Shown: positions 42,000-51,311 of the stretch, one piece after another
How the letters are laid out: every line of letters starts with the position of its first letter
How positions within the stretch are numbered: position 1 is the first letter of the stretch
Assembly (NCBI GenBank): GCA_016875715.1
Contig: VGOZ01000015.1
Span: 1 to 51,311 of the forward strand
Length of the DNA stretch: 51,311 bases
Direction of reading: 5' to 3'
DNA from: Chloroflexota bacterium
Lineage (GTDB): Bacteria; Chloroflexota; UBA6077; FW602-bin22
Program-made: the position numbers and the translations under genes
The notes under the pieces: model-generated
The model's input: the letters and a program-made list of their open reading frames with translations, nothing else
Database searches by the model: none
Told to the model about the DNA's origin: nothing

Positions 42000-42310
42000 G
42001 TACTTCCTCCTGGCGGCGCCGTCGGTAGTTCTCGAGCGAACGCGGCCAATGTCTGTCGATCTTCTGGGGTGAGATCTGCTTTGAGCGCGCGGTCGAGGGC
42101 ACGACGCTCCAAGCCGGCGATCCAACACCGACTGTAGCGGCATAGATAGGCGCCGCGCCCGGCCTTCTTTCCCGTTGCATCGATTTCGATGCCCGTGTCG
42201 GAGCGCACGAGTCGAATCAGCTCCCGCTTCGGCTGTGCGATGCGGCAGGCGACGCATGTTCTCTCGGGCGGTTGCCGGCGCGGGCGACGAGCCTTCGGCT
42301 GGCGCGTCAT
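41996..42310 (-). CDS. YlxR-family RNA-binding protein (DUF448)
   Basis: A 104-residue protein of the YlxR family found between nusA and infB. It has RTCVACRIAQPKRELIRLVR near residue 18 and GRGAYLCRYSRCW near 53. Relatives bind RNA or nucleoid DNA and have been linked to RNase P. The ATG at 42310 overlaps the nusA stop (TGATG), and the stop overlaps infB. Confidence 0.94.
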   Translation of the reverse strand: MTRQPKARRPRRQPPERTCVACRIAQPKRELIRLVRSDTGIEIDATGKKAGRGAYLCRYSRCWIAGLERRALDRALKADLTPEDRQTLAAFARELPTAPPGGST

Positions 42311-43476
42311 TACACCAGGGCCTCCCACGCTGACCTCGTATCTACCATCGGTTCCGGACCGTTTCCGTCAGTGATCCCGCGGGCCGATGCCGCCTTGATG
42401 TCGATGCGCCACCCGGTCAACTTCGCGGCAAGGCGCGCGTTCTGCCCCTCCTTGCCGATCGCGAGAGAAAGCTGCCGATCCGGTACGGTGACGACCGCGG
42501 TTCGCTCGAGCTCCTGTATCTCCACATCGAGAACCTGGGAAGGACTCAGTGCGTTTGCGACGAAAGTCGCGGGATCGTGTGACCAGGGCACGACATCGAC
42601 CCTCTCGCCGGAGAGCTCGGCCACGATGCTCTTGTTTCGCGTGCCCTTCATCCCCACACACGACCCGACCGGGTCGACCCCTTCCTGCCGCGTCGTGACT
42701 GCGACTTTCGAGCGCGAACCAGCCTCTCGCGCAATTGCCTTGATCTCGACCGTCCCAGCGAGGACCTCCGGGATCTCGAGTTCGAAGAGACGCCGAAGAA
42801 GACGGCGCTCCGAGCGCGAGACGATCAGTTGTGGGCCATCCTTGTCGAGCACGGCTCGCCGGCCATCCGCACGGTCGATGCGCAGAGGTGGGACATGGAT
42901 CCGGGGGCGACGATTGACCTGAAGCACGTACACGCGGAGGCGTTGCCTGGGGTGATAGTCGTCGCTCGGCACCTGTTCGGCGGTCGGGAGCACCGCCACG
43001 GCACCATCCACACTCATCACCACGAAGTCGCGATGGATGGACAGAACCTGCGCCGCGACAAGTTCGTTCTGTCTCCCCGCCAACTGGTGGTACAGCGCGT
43101 CCCCCTCCAGGGGCCGCAGCCTGTCGCGCAACGTCGCTCGCACCACCTGGGCCGCGACCCTCGTGAAGTCCGGTGGCGTCACCGTGACCTCCACATCCGC
43201 GTTCAGAGTCGCGTCAGGATTCTGCCGCATCGCCGCACCAAGAGAGACCTCGTGCTCGGGGTCGACGACCTCGGCGACTACGCGACGGCGCGCGAGGACC
43301 GCGATCTCGCCCGTTGCCCGATTGATCTGGACCCGGGCATCGTGATGACCGAGATGACCGTAGCCGCGCCCGTAGGCTGCGAGCAGCGCTGCCTCGATCG
43401 TCTGAATCACGAGGTCAACCTGCACGCCACGCTCTGCACCGATCTTCTCGAGCAGACTCAGGAAATCGCTATTCAT
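42310..43476 (-). CDS. nusA: Transcription termination/antitermination protein NusA
   Basis: A 388-residue NusA that modulates RNA polymerase pausing and termination. The N-terminal domain starts MNSDFLSLLEKIGAERGV. An S1 domain is at about 125-195. KH1 includes GSCVGMKGTRNKSIVAEL near 275, and KH2 has LAIGKEGQNARLAAKLTGWRIDI near 340. The ATG at 43476 matches the family start; an in-frame TTG at 43497 is less likely. Normally rimP lies directly upstream; here the upstream gene is rseP and rimP is absent. A TATACT box at 43510-43515 gives the nusA run its own promoter. Confidence 0.96.
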   Translation of the reverse strand: MNSDFLSLLEKIGAERGVQVDLVIQTIEAALLAAYGRGYGHLGHHDARVQINRATGEIAVLARRRVVAEVVDPEHEVSLGAAMRQNPDATLNADVEVTVTPPDFTRVAAQVVRATLRDRLRPLEGDALYHQLAGRQNELVAAQVLSIHRDFVVMSVDGAVAVLPTAEQVPSDDYHPRQRLRVYVLQVNRRPRIHVPPLRIDRADGRRAVLDKDGPQLIVSRSERRLLRRLFELEIPEVLAGTVEIKAIAREAGSRSKVAVTTRQEGVDPVGSCVGMKGTRNKSIVAELSGERVDVVPWSHDPATFVANALSPSQVLDVEIQELERTAVVTVPDRQLSLAIGKEGQNARLAAKLTGWRIDIKAASARGITDGNGPEPMVDTRSAWEALV

Positions 43477-43509
43477 CTGCCGTTCTGCTTGGGCCACTGC
43501 CCGGCGCCG

Positions 43510-43515
43510 AGTATA
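43510..43515 (-). promoter_or_regulatory. Candidate -10 box for the nusA operon
   Basis: TATACT on the minus strand lies in the 52-base gap between rseP and nusA, about 33 bases before the nusA ATG. It marks a possible break between the rpsB-rseP and nusA-ribF runs. Confidence 0.45.
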
Positions 43516-43528
43516 GGACGCCGTAAGA

Positions 43529-44602
43529 TCAGGGAAGGGAGAAATCCAGGTCGACCGGCGAGAACACGTCGAAGTAGGTGATGACGATGACCAGAGCGAG
43601 CAGGACTGACATTCCGATCATGTGAATCAGGCCCTCGCGCTCCGGACTGACCCGCCGTCGCCGGACGATCTCCAGCGCGATGAAGAGCAGCCGACCGCCG
43701 TCGAGCCCCGGAATGGGCAAGAGATTCGCAATCGCGAGCCCCACGCCGAGCGTCCCGGCCAGAGCCAGCAGCGGATACGCCCAACCCGACCGCACGGTCT
43801 CTGCCGCGGCCTGAGAGGTTGCCTGGAAGAGGCCGACTGGTCCGACTGGCCGCAGGAGCTCTGCCGGGAACAGCCCGCGCACGGCCAGCACGGGAAGAGT
43901 CACCATCAGTTCGGTCAAGCGAAGGGTGTGCGCGGCACCGCGTCGCGCAGACTCCGCCAGGCCGTAGGCGACAGGTTCGACGCGAGCCGGACTCTCACGC
44001 ACCTCGACGCCAATCGGTCCTTCACCGGTTGGCCACTCCCGCCGTGGGGTAACGTCGAGCGGAACGATGGCCGAGTCGCGACGGACCTCGAGGCGAAGCG
44101 GCGCGCCTAGTGACAACCTGGTGACGCTGCTCAGATCGGCCACGCGCTCGATTGGTTGGCCGCCCAGGCGGAGGACTATGTCGCCGGGGCGGACTCCGGC
44201 TTGTTCCGTGGGCGAGTTCGCGGCGATGCGCACGATCTGGACCTGGAACTGCGTAACGGTCGGCCATCCCATCAGATGCGCTGCCGCGAAGATCGCGACC
44301 GCCGCGGCGAGGTTCATTGCCGATCCGCCAGCCAGAATCAGAATGCGCCAGACGCGCGACGCCTGCGCGAACGATCGGGGTTCCGAGGGGTCGTCCTCGC
44401 CCAACATTCGGACATATCCGCCGGCGAGGATCGCGTTCAGCGTATAGGTGGTTTCGCCTCGCTTGAATCCGAACAACCGAGGCGGAAAGCCGATCGCGAA
44501 CTCGTCGACTCGAACGCCCGCGGCCTTGGCGAAGAGGAAGTGCCCCAGTTCGTGCACGAATACCATGCCCGAAAGCAGGGCGACGAAAGCGATGACCTCT
44601 AT
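43529..44602 (-). CDS. rseP: RseP-family site-2 zinc metalloprotease, probable ATA start
   Basis: A 357-residue intramembrane protease. The active site HELGH lies in the first membrane helix and the third zinc ligand region in NLLPIPGLDGGRLLF near residue 305. A PDZ domain is at about 125-195. The only ATG/GTG/TTG upstream of the first helix is a GTG at 44707 that adds 35 unnatural Arg-rich residues read out of frame through dxr. The ATA at 44602 overlaps the dxr stop (ATAG) with GGGAG seven bases before it, and gives M-E-V-I-A-F-V-A-L-L, the normal RseP beginning. An ATG at codon 13 would cut the helix short. Confidence 0.93.
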   Translation of the reverse strand: MEVIAFVALLSGMVFVHELGHFLFAKAAGVRVDEFAIGFPPRLFGFKRGETTYTLNAILAGGYVRMLGEDDPSEPRSFAQASRVWRILILAGGSAMNLAAAVAIFAAAHLMGWPTVTQFQVQIVRIAANSPTEQAGVRPGDIVLRLGGQPIERVADLSSVTRLSLGAPLRLEVRRDSAIVPLDVTPRREWPTGEGPIGVEVRESPARVEPVAYGLAESARRGAAHTLRLTELMVTLPVLAVRGLFPAELLRPVGPVGLFQATSQAAAETVRSGWAYPLLALAGTLGVGLAIANLLPIPGLDGGRLLFIALEIVRRRRVSPEREGLIHMIGMSVLLALVIVITYFDVFSPVDLDFSLP

Positions 44603-45744
44603 CGAGCCGCTCCCAGGTACTGGCGCGCGAACTGGCGCGCCCAGTCCTCGGCAGCACGCACCGCGCCCAGATCGTCCGCCGACCGCGGCCGATGGTGATC
44701 GACGCACTGACGGAGCGTCTTCGCGATCTCGTCGTAACCGACCTGGCGCGCGGCGAACCGCTCTACCACCACGTCGTTCGCCGCGGATATCGCCGCGGGA
44801 TAGGTGTCACCACGTTGCCCCGCCTCAACCACGATTCCAAACGCCGGGTAGCGTGCGGGATCCACGCGGTCGAAGGTCAGCCTACCTGCGGATATCAGGT
44901 CCACCAGGGGCGTGGCGCTCGGAAGCCGATCCGGGAAGGTCAGCGCGTACTGAATGGGCAGGTGCATATCCGGCCGCGCAAGCTGAGCCTTGCTCGACCC
45001 GTCGGCGAAGTTCACGATCGAGTGAATGATGCTCTCCCGATGGATGACGACGTCGATTTTTTCGAAGGGCACGGCGAAGAGCCAGTGGGCCTCGATGACC
45101 TCGAATGCCTTGTTCACCAGCGTGGCCGAGTCGATCGTCACCTTGGTGCCCATGTTCCAGACAGGATGGCGCAGCGTCTCCTCGGTCGACACGTAAGGCA
45201 ATCGCTCGATCGGGAGATCGCGCAACGCGCCACCGGAGGCGGTTAGCACGATGCTATGGACGAGTTCATCCGGGAGAGAGCTCTCCCGGCAGGTCTCCCC
45301 TCGCACGCACTGCCAGATGGCGCTGTGCTCGCTATCCAAGGGCAGAATGCGCCGGCCGGTCCGCGCCGCCGCCTCGGTCACCAGCGCGCCGGCGGCGACG
45401 AGTACCTCCTTGTTCGCAACAGCGACGTCACGACCGGCGTCCAGCGCCGCGATGGTCGCCTCCAGCGCCGACGTGCTGGTCGTCGCGACTACGACCAGAT
45501 CAACATCGGGAGCACGGACGAGGTCGACCATGCCGAGGCGCTGGCGTTGGGTGATGCCCGCATCGGCCGAGGAACTGAAAAATGGCACGTCGAACTCGTC
45601 GAGTTGCTGCCGGAGGAGCGCGATGTTCGACCCGGCTGCGAGGCCGACGACGCGAAACCGATCGGGCAGGGATCGCACCACGTCGAGAACCTGGGTTCCG
45701 ATCGAACCGGTACAGCCAAGAATCGCCAGCCCACGCGACCTCAC
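44599..45744 (-). CDS. dxr: 1-deoxy-D-xylulose 5-phosphate reductoisomerase
   Basis: A 381-residue enzyme for the committed step of the MEP isoprenoid pathway, using NADPH and a divalent metal. Visible are GCTGSIGTQVLDVV near residue 8 for NADPH, LPLDSEHSAIWQC near 145 for the metal, and PVWNMGTKVTIDSATLVNKAFEVIEAH near 205. The GTG at 45744 overlaps the cdsA stop (GTGA). Its TAG is overlapped by the probable ATA start of rseP. It stands between cdsA and rseP as in many genomes, linking isoprenoid supply to uppS nearby. Confidence 0.96.
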   Translation of the reverse strand: MRSRGLAILGCTGSIGTQVLDVVRSLPDRFRVVGLAAGSNIALLRQQLDEFDVPFFSSSADAGITQRQRLGMVDLVRAPDVDLVVVATTSTSALEATIAALDAGRDVAVANKEVLVAAGALVTEAAARTGRRILPLDSEHSAIWQCVRGETCRESSLPDELVHSIVLTASGGALRDLPIERLPYVSTEETLRHPVWNMGTKVTIDSATLVNKAFEVIEAHWLFAVPFEKIDVVIHRESIIHSIVNFADGSSKAQLARPDMHLPIQYALTFPDRLPSATPLVDLISAGRLTFDRVDPARYPAFGIVVEAGQRGDTYPAAISAANDVVVERFAARQVGYDEIAKTLRQCVDHHRPRSADDLGAVRAAEDWARQFARQYLGAAR

Positions 45745-46562
45745 GGCCAGATATAGCCGGTCAGGAGTGCGACTGTTACAAGGACGAAGATCTGACCGTC
45801 GATTCGGTCGAGGAGTCCCCCGTGGCCGGGCAGCCACGAGCCGGCATCTTTCGCCTCCACAGCCCGTTTTAGCCCAGACTCGACCAGATCTCCCGCCACG
45901 GCGGCCGTGCCAATGCACGCGCCGCAGACCAGCGCGAAAACCGGCGGCCAGCCCAGGGGTGGCGCCAGCAGCAGGGTGACAAGGGTCGGCGCAACCACCC
46001 CGGCCGCTGCGCCTTCCACGGTCTTTCGCGGACTGATGTGCGGGAAGAACGGGTGACGTCCGAGCGTGCGCCCAATTGAAAAGGCACCGGTATCGCTCGC
46101 CCAGGTGCCAAGCGCGCAGATAAGCAGGACGAGCGAACCGCGCTCGATGTCGAGGCCGAAGACCTTCACGGGTTCTGTGGCGGCTCGGAGCACGTTCGCC
46201 TGCGCCAGCGGCCAGCCGATCGCCAGGCCCGCCAGGACCGTCAGCCCCCAGTCGACGAGCGCCTCACGAAGCGCAGTTCCTCTCGCGAGAAAGTACGCCC
46301 CCGGCGCGACGACTAGCACTGCGATAGCAAGCGCTCCGAGGTGAGTCCCCTCGACGATGGGAGCCAGGCACAGGGCGGCGCTCCCCACGACGGCAAGCGG
46401 CCACGCGGGGCGGAATCCGCCTCGCTCGAGAAGGCGACAGTACTCCAGCGTGGTGATGATCGTGGCCGCTACGACGACCGCCGCTAGGACGATGCCCCCG
46501 AACCAGATGCCGGCGAGCACGATCGGTGCCAGGACAAGCGAGGTCGCGACGCGCCCGACCAC
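45741..46562 (-). CDS. cdsA: Phosphatidate cytidylyltransferase
   Basis: A 273-residue membrane enzyme making CDP-diacylglycerol, the precursor of phospholipids. About eight membrane segments are visible. The signature near the end is complete: ESGLKRAVEAKDAGSWLPGHGG followed by LLDRIDG. An earlier RKTVEGAAAG block is also typical. The GTG at 46562 is 15 bases after the uppS stop, in the same frame. The stop overlaps dxr. Confidence 0.95.
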   Translation of the reverse strand: MVGRVATSLVLAPIVLAGIWFGGIVLAAVVVAATIITTLEYCRLLERGGFRPAWPLAVVGSAALCLAPIVEGTHLGALAIAVLVVAPGAYFLARGTALREALVDWGLTVLAGLAIGWPLAQANVLRAATEPVKVFGLDIERGSLVLLICALGTWASDTGAFSIGRTLGRHPFFPHISPRKTVEGAAAGVVAPTLVTLLLAPPLGWPPVFALVCGACIGTAAVAGDLVESGLKRAVEAKDAGSWLPGHGGLLDRIDGQIFVLVTVALLTGYIWP

Positions 46563-46577
46563 GATGCGCGCCCGTTT

Positions 46578-47288
46578 CTAGATCGCGTCCGCCACGCGCC
46601 CGAACTTGCGGGTGCGCTGGGCGTACGCGCGAAGAGCTTCGATCAGTTCGGCACGCCCGAAGTCGGGCCAGAAGACCGGGGTCGAATAGTACTCCGCGTA
46701 CGCGGCCTGCCATATCAGGAAGTTGCTGAGCCGCATCTCCCCGGCGGTGCGAATGACGAGATCGGGATCCGGCTGACGGCCCGTGGCCAGGCGTTGGCCC
46801 AGCCGCGTCTCGGTCAGGGCAGAGAGATCGGAACCTGACAATGCCAGACCGCGCACGGCCCGGACGATGTCGGCGCGACCGCCGTAGTTGAAAGCGACAT
46901 TCAAGGTGATTCGGCGATTCCTGCGGGTCAATCGGATAGCGCTGCGGATTGCCGCGATCAAGTTATCCGGCAGATTGTCGGTCCATCCGAGGTGGTTCAC
47001 CCGCACGCCGTTTCGATGGAGGTCGGGTGTCTCGCGCTCGATCACCTCGGCCATCAGCGAGAAGAGGCCACGAATCTCGGCCCGGGGACGCCGCCAGTTC
47101 TCGGTCGAGAACGCGTAGATGGTGAGATAGCGCACGCCGACCTCGACGCACGCCTCGAGAACCACGCGGATGTTGTCGGTCCCGGCGCGATGCCCGGCCA
47201 GACGCGGCAGGCCGCGGACGCTCGCCCATCGTCCATTGCCATCCATGATGATGGCGATATGACGCGGCCCGACTGGCGTCGCATCTAT
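46578..47288 (-). CDS. uppS: Undecaprenyl (isoprenyl) diphosphate synthase, probable ATA start
   Basis: A 236-residue cis-prenyltransferase that builds the lipid carrier for wall synthesis. Motifs include [16 protein letters not shown] near 85 and [22 protein letters not shown] near 190. The family's first strand (PRHIAII before MDGNGR) is encoded in frame but lies upstream of the first ATG (47246). Between the frr stop and that ATG there is no ATG, GTG, TTG or CTG in frame. An ATA at 47288 gives [17 protein letters not shown], the expected N-terminus. ACG at 47312 is a weaker option. Without the strand, the active site would be incomplete. Confidence 0.93.
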   Translation of the reverse strand: MDATPVGPRHIAIIMDGNGRWASVRGLPRLAGHRAGTDNIRVVLEACVEVGVRYLTIYAFSTENWRRPRAEIRGLFSLMAEVIERETPDLHRNGVRVNHLGWTDNLPDNLIAAIRSAIRLTRRNRRITLNVAFNYGGRADIVRAVRGLALSGSDLSALTETRLGQRLATGRQPDPDLVIRTAGEMRLSNFLIWQAAYAEYYSTPVFWPDFGRAELIEALRAYAQRTRKFGRVADAI

Positions 47289-47312
47289 CCGTGCATCTGG
47301 CGCGGTGACCGT

Positions 47313-49152
<1,840 letters not shown>

Positions 49153-49188
49153 TGTGGTCCTGCCTCCTGTCCTCGCGGGACGTGTGAT

Positions 49189-49977
49189 CTAGACGCTGTC
49201 GGCTTCGTCGACCGGATACTCCCCGTGTTCGACGTACTCGACGTCCTCGCCAGTGTCGTCGCCGTCGGCATCCTCTGCCATCCGGGCCTGGCGGAGTTGC
49301 TGGCCCTCGATGGCTGCATCGGCGATCTTGCCGGTCAACAGCTTGACGGCGCGAATCGCATCGTCATTCGCCGGGATCGGATAGTCGATCTCCAGGGGAT
49401 TGCAGTTGGTGTCTACGATCGCGACGATCGGGATCTCGAGGCGACGCGCCTCGAGCACCGCGATGCGCTCCTTGTGCGGGTCGATGATGAAGAGAGCGTC
49501 GGGCAGCCGACCCATCTGCTTGATCCCGCCGAGGAGACGATTGAGCCGGTAGATCTCGTTGTCGAGTTTGCCGGCCTCCTTCTTGAGCAGTCTCTCAAAC
49601 TCGCCGGCCTCCCTCTGGCTCTCGAGGTCATCCATACGCCGCGTCCGACCCTGGATGGTGCGGAAGTTCGTGAGCAACCCGCCCAGCCAACGCTGGTTGA
49701 CATAGAACTGTCCACAGCGCCGTGCCTCAGACTCGACGGCCTCCTGCGCCTGCTTCTTCGTACCCACGAAGAGGATCCATTTCCCATCGGCCACCAGATC
49801 GCGCACGAAGTTGTACGCGTCGTTGAGCCGCTGGACCGTCTGCTGGAGGTCGATAATGTGGATGCCGTTCCGTTCGGTGAAGATGAAAGGACGCATGCGC
49901 GGGTCCCAGCGCCTGGTCTGGTGCCCGAAATGGACGCCCGCCTCGAGCAGAAGCTTCATGGATACGACATTCGCCAC
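49189..49977 (-). CDS. rpsB: 30S ribosomal protein S2
   Basis: A 262-residue S2. [20 protein letters not shown] near residue 14, [14 protein letters not shown] near 95 and [23 protein letters not shown] near 190 are diagnostic. A 35-residue acidic tail (many Asp and Glu) ends it. The start is GTG, with AGGGGG about 12 bases before. It opens the rpsB-to-rseP run. Confidence 0.97.
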   Translation of the reverse strand: MANVVSMKLLLEAGVHFGHQTRRWDPRMRPFIFTERNGIHIIDLQQTVQRLNDAYNFVRDLVADGKWILFVGTKKQAQEAVESEARRCGQFYVNQRWLGGLLTNFRTIQGRTRRMDDLESQREAGEFERLLKKEAGKLDNEIYRLNRLLGGIKQMGRLPDALFIIDPHKERIAVLEARRLEIPIVAIVDTNCNPLEIDYPIPANDDAIRAVKLLTGKIADAAIEGQQLRQARMAEDADGDDTGEDVEYVEHGEYPVDEADSV

Positions 49978-50105
49978 GATGAATCGAACCCCCTGTCGTT
50001 AGTTCCCGGCCGATGGATCGCCCGGACCGCCGCCCCTATCCGCTCGCGCGCTCACCGACTCGTTCGGCACGACAGCGCGATCAAGAGGCGTGTGAGATGC
50101 AGCCG

Positions 50106-50111
50106 AGTATA
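50106..50111 (-). promoter_or_regulatory. Candidate -10 box for the rpsB run
   Basis: TATACT on the minus strand, about 128 bases before the rpsB GTG. The resulting leader (about 49978-50100) is GC-rich and long enough for S2 autoregulation, but I recognise no specific fold. A plus-strand promoter for pyrF lies beside it. Confidence 0.45.
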
Positions 50112-50139
50112 GCGAAAGGCCTATGGTATCTTGGCGTCT

Positions 50140-50952
50140 ATGGAGTTCCGTGAGCGACTCCGCGAGGCGATTCGCCTCCGCGGCAGCAACCTGTGCGTCG
50201 GTCTCGATCCCGTGGTGGAAAGGCTCCCGGCCGGGTTCTCGCGGGACTCCGAGGGAGTCGCCCGGTTCGTTTGCGCGATCGTGGACGCCACGGCCGACTT
50301 GGCGGCCGTCTTCAAGCCGAACGCAGCCTTCTTTGAGGCTCTGGGCACCGACGGGTGGCGAGTTCTCCGAGAAACCGTCGCCTACGCTCGGCAGTTCGCG
50401 CCGGTGCTCGTCGATGGCAAGCGCGGCGATATCGATTCCACCGCCGAGGCGTACGCTCGGGCTACGTTTGACGTCCTCGGTGCCGATGCTTGCACCATCA
50501 ACCCTTTCCTGGGTTGGGATGGAATTCGGCCCTTTGTGCAGAGGCGTGAGCGCGGCGTCTTCGTCGTCTGCCGTACGTCGAATCCATCCGCCGCCGATCT
50601 TCAGGATTGCCTCGTGGACGGCCAGCCCCTCTACGTCCGCGTCGCGGAGCTCGCGCGATCCTGGAACGAGTACGGCAACGTTGGGCTCGTCGCAGGGGCG
50701 ACTCGGCCGGGGGACATCGCGCGGGTCACGGAAGCCGCGCCCGGCCTCCCCATCTTGATCCCGGGGGTCGGCACGCAGGGTGGCGACCTGCCGGGAGCAG
50801 TGTCTTCGGTTGGTGACGCACCCTTCCTGATCAATGCATCGCGAGCGATCCTGTTCCGAAGCGCTGGTCCAGACTTCGCGGACGCCGCGCGCGGGGTCGC
50901 CCTGGACCTTCGCGACCAGATCGCCAAATGCCGGGCCGTCGGTGTCGTTTGA
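50140..50952 (+). CDS. pyrF: Orotidine 5'-phosphate decarboxylase
   Basis: A 270-residue OMP decarboxylase, the last step to UMP. The N-terminus has LCVGLDP near residue 17 and the catalytic Lys-Asp network is [12 protein letters not shown] near 92. The length fits the longer 'type 2' PyrF. The ATG at 50140 is used; an in-frame TTG lies nine bases upstream. TATCTT at 50127-50132, seven bases before the ATG, may be a leaderless -10 box. It overlaps the next gene by 11 bases. Confidence 0.94.
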   Translation: MEFRERLREAIRLRGSNLCVGLDPVVERLPAGFSRDSEGVARFVCAIVDATADLAAVFKPNAAFFEALGTDGWRVLRETVAYARQFAPVLVDGKRGDIDSTAEAYARATFDVLGADACTINPFLGWDGIRPFVQRRERGVFVVCRTSNPSAADLQDCLVDGQPLYVRVAELARSWNEYGNVGLVAGATRPGDIARVTEAAPGLPILIPGVGTQGGDLPGAVSSVGDAPFLINASRAILFRSAGPDFADAARGVALDLRDQIAKCRAVGVV

Positions 50953-51154
50953 ACTGGACGCCCGAGTTCGCCTGAAGAAGCCGCATCCTTGCGGCGGAAC
51001 CGAGTGGCGCATCGATCGGCTTGGCGCAGATATCGGTCTGATCTGTCTGACCTGTGGGCGACGTGTGCTGATCGATCGCGTCGTCCTCGAAAGACGCATC
51101 GTTCGCTCTCTGGCGCGGCGGGGTGCGGATCGATCACGATTGGACGCTCAGTGA
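50942..51154 (+). CDS. DUF951 family protein
   Basis: A 70-residue protein with the DUF951 pattern: [31 protein letters not shown] near residues 8-38, including Cys at CGG and CLTC that could bind zinc. Small basic proteins of this family are widespread in Firmicutes and Chloroflexota; the function is not established. The C-terminal 25 residues are Arg-rich. It starts with GTG inside the end of pyrF, and its stop overlaps the next GTG (GTGA). Confidence 0.85.
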   Translation: MSFELDARVRLKKPHPCGGTEWRIDRLGADIGLICLTCGRRVLIDRVVLERRIVRSLARRGADRSRLDAQ

Positions 51155-51311
51155 ACGCGCGAGTGGAGCTCGATCGACGCACCGTTCTCGTCAGAGTCCT
51201 CATCCTGGCCGTCGCGCTGTACCTGGCGCTCGTCGCGATTGTCAGCCTGCGATTCGATGGTGGAGACGGTGCACTGCGGGAGGGGACGGTCAGTCAGGCG
51301 ACGATCAAGGC
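51151..51311 (+). CDS. N-terminus of a membrane protein, truncated by the window edge
   Basis: The open frame starts with GTG in a GTGA overlap with the DUF951 gene and runs off the window. The 53 visible residues hold one membrane helix (VLILAVALYLALVAIVSL, about residues 16-33), then LREGTVSQATIK. A helix followed by such a segment resembles the start of 7TM-HD (PgpH-type) phosphohydrolases, but the visible part is too short to decide. Confidence 0.55.
   Translation, partial: MNARVELDRRTVLVRVLILAVALYLALVAIVSLRFDGGDGALREGTVSQATIK

Noticed and set aside
47282-47300. Mini-frame ATG-CAC-GGA-TAG overlapping the uppS ATA
   Set aside because: It could in principle deliver ribosomes to the ATA, but it has no ribosome-binding site and is only three codons long, so it cannot be supported.
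50010-50070. Short GTG-initiated frame of 18 codons in the rpsB leader
   Set aside because: It has no ribosome-binding site, no regulatory codon run and no terminator. Probably chance.
49999-51099. Minus-strand open frame of 366 codons opposite pyrF and DUF951
   Set aside because: The residues are compositionally biased and match no family, while pyrF on the other strand is complete with its active site.

Overview
The window is 51.3 kb of GC-rich, very densely coded bacterial chromosome. I see no insertion sequence, phage gene, CRISPR array, tRNA or rRNA. The gene set suggests a Chloroflexota bacterium, probably from an uncultured lineage. The hints are a threonyl-tRNA synthetase without a TGS domain behind a T-box leader, Thr/Pro-rich surface proteins with LysM, an alpha-glucan phosphorylase with a DUF3417 head, a short EF-Ts, a fused membrane/spermidine-synthase-like protein, and DUF951 beside pyrF. 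This placement is inference from gene content; no marker tree was run.

Layout. 1-10.3 kb: two glycosyltransferases, then a divergent pair of membrane-anchored Thr/Pro-rich proteins (one with LysM), then a MoxR ATPase - DUF58 - DUF4129 - YfhO-like - Nudix run of overlapping genes. 10.3-18.6 kb (minus strand): two zinc-dependent dehydrogenases, a fused membrane/spermidine-synthase-like protein, an S41 protease, a free-standing lipoyl domain with lipA and lipB, and rarA. 18.6-24.2 kb (plus): a CoxD-like MoxR and CoxE-like VWA protein, a VOC protein, a fumarylacetoacetate-hydrolase family protein, then a T-box riboswitch and thrS. 24.2-26.7 kb (minus): glycogen phosphorylase. 26.9-33.0 kb (plus): rpsO, pnp (split by a frameshift), dnaJ, prmA, rsmE, a HIT protein and a 53-residue charged protein. 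33.0-34.7 kb (minus): a secreted glycoside hydrolase and a Trm112-like protein. 34.9-36.9 kb (plus): an EF-G paralogue with altered GTPase motifs. 37.0-50.0 kb (minus): two consecutive essential-gene runs, rpsB-tsf-pyrH-frr-uppS-cdsA-dxr-rseP and nusA-ylxR-infB-rbfA-nrnA-truB-ribF. 50.1 kb to the end (plus): pyrF, DUF951 and a truncated membrane protein.

The genes are coupled unusually tightly. Most neighbours within operons share ATGA, GTGA or TGATG stop/start overlaps, and every convergent pair either overlaps or lies within about 7 bases. Three conserved genes (rseP, truB, uppS) have no ATG, GTG or TTG that would give a complete, normally sized N-terminus. Each has an in-frame ATA exactly where the family start should be, always in the string ATAGA, and for rseP and truB the ATA overlaps the upstream TAG stop. 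A fourth gene (the glycoside hydrolase) has a CTG in a CTGA overlap that would restore its signal peptide. Together these suggest non-canonical initiation by reinitiating ribosomes, the most interesting signal I found. Other points of note are a recurring leaderless promoter spacing, the pnp frameshift, the isolated lipoyl domain, and enzymes that have lost family-defining residues (EF-G paralogue, S41 protease).
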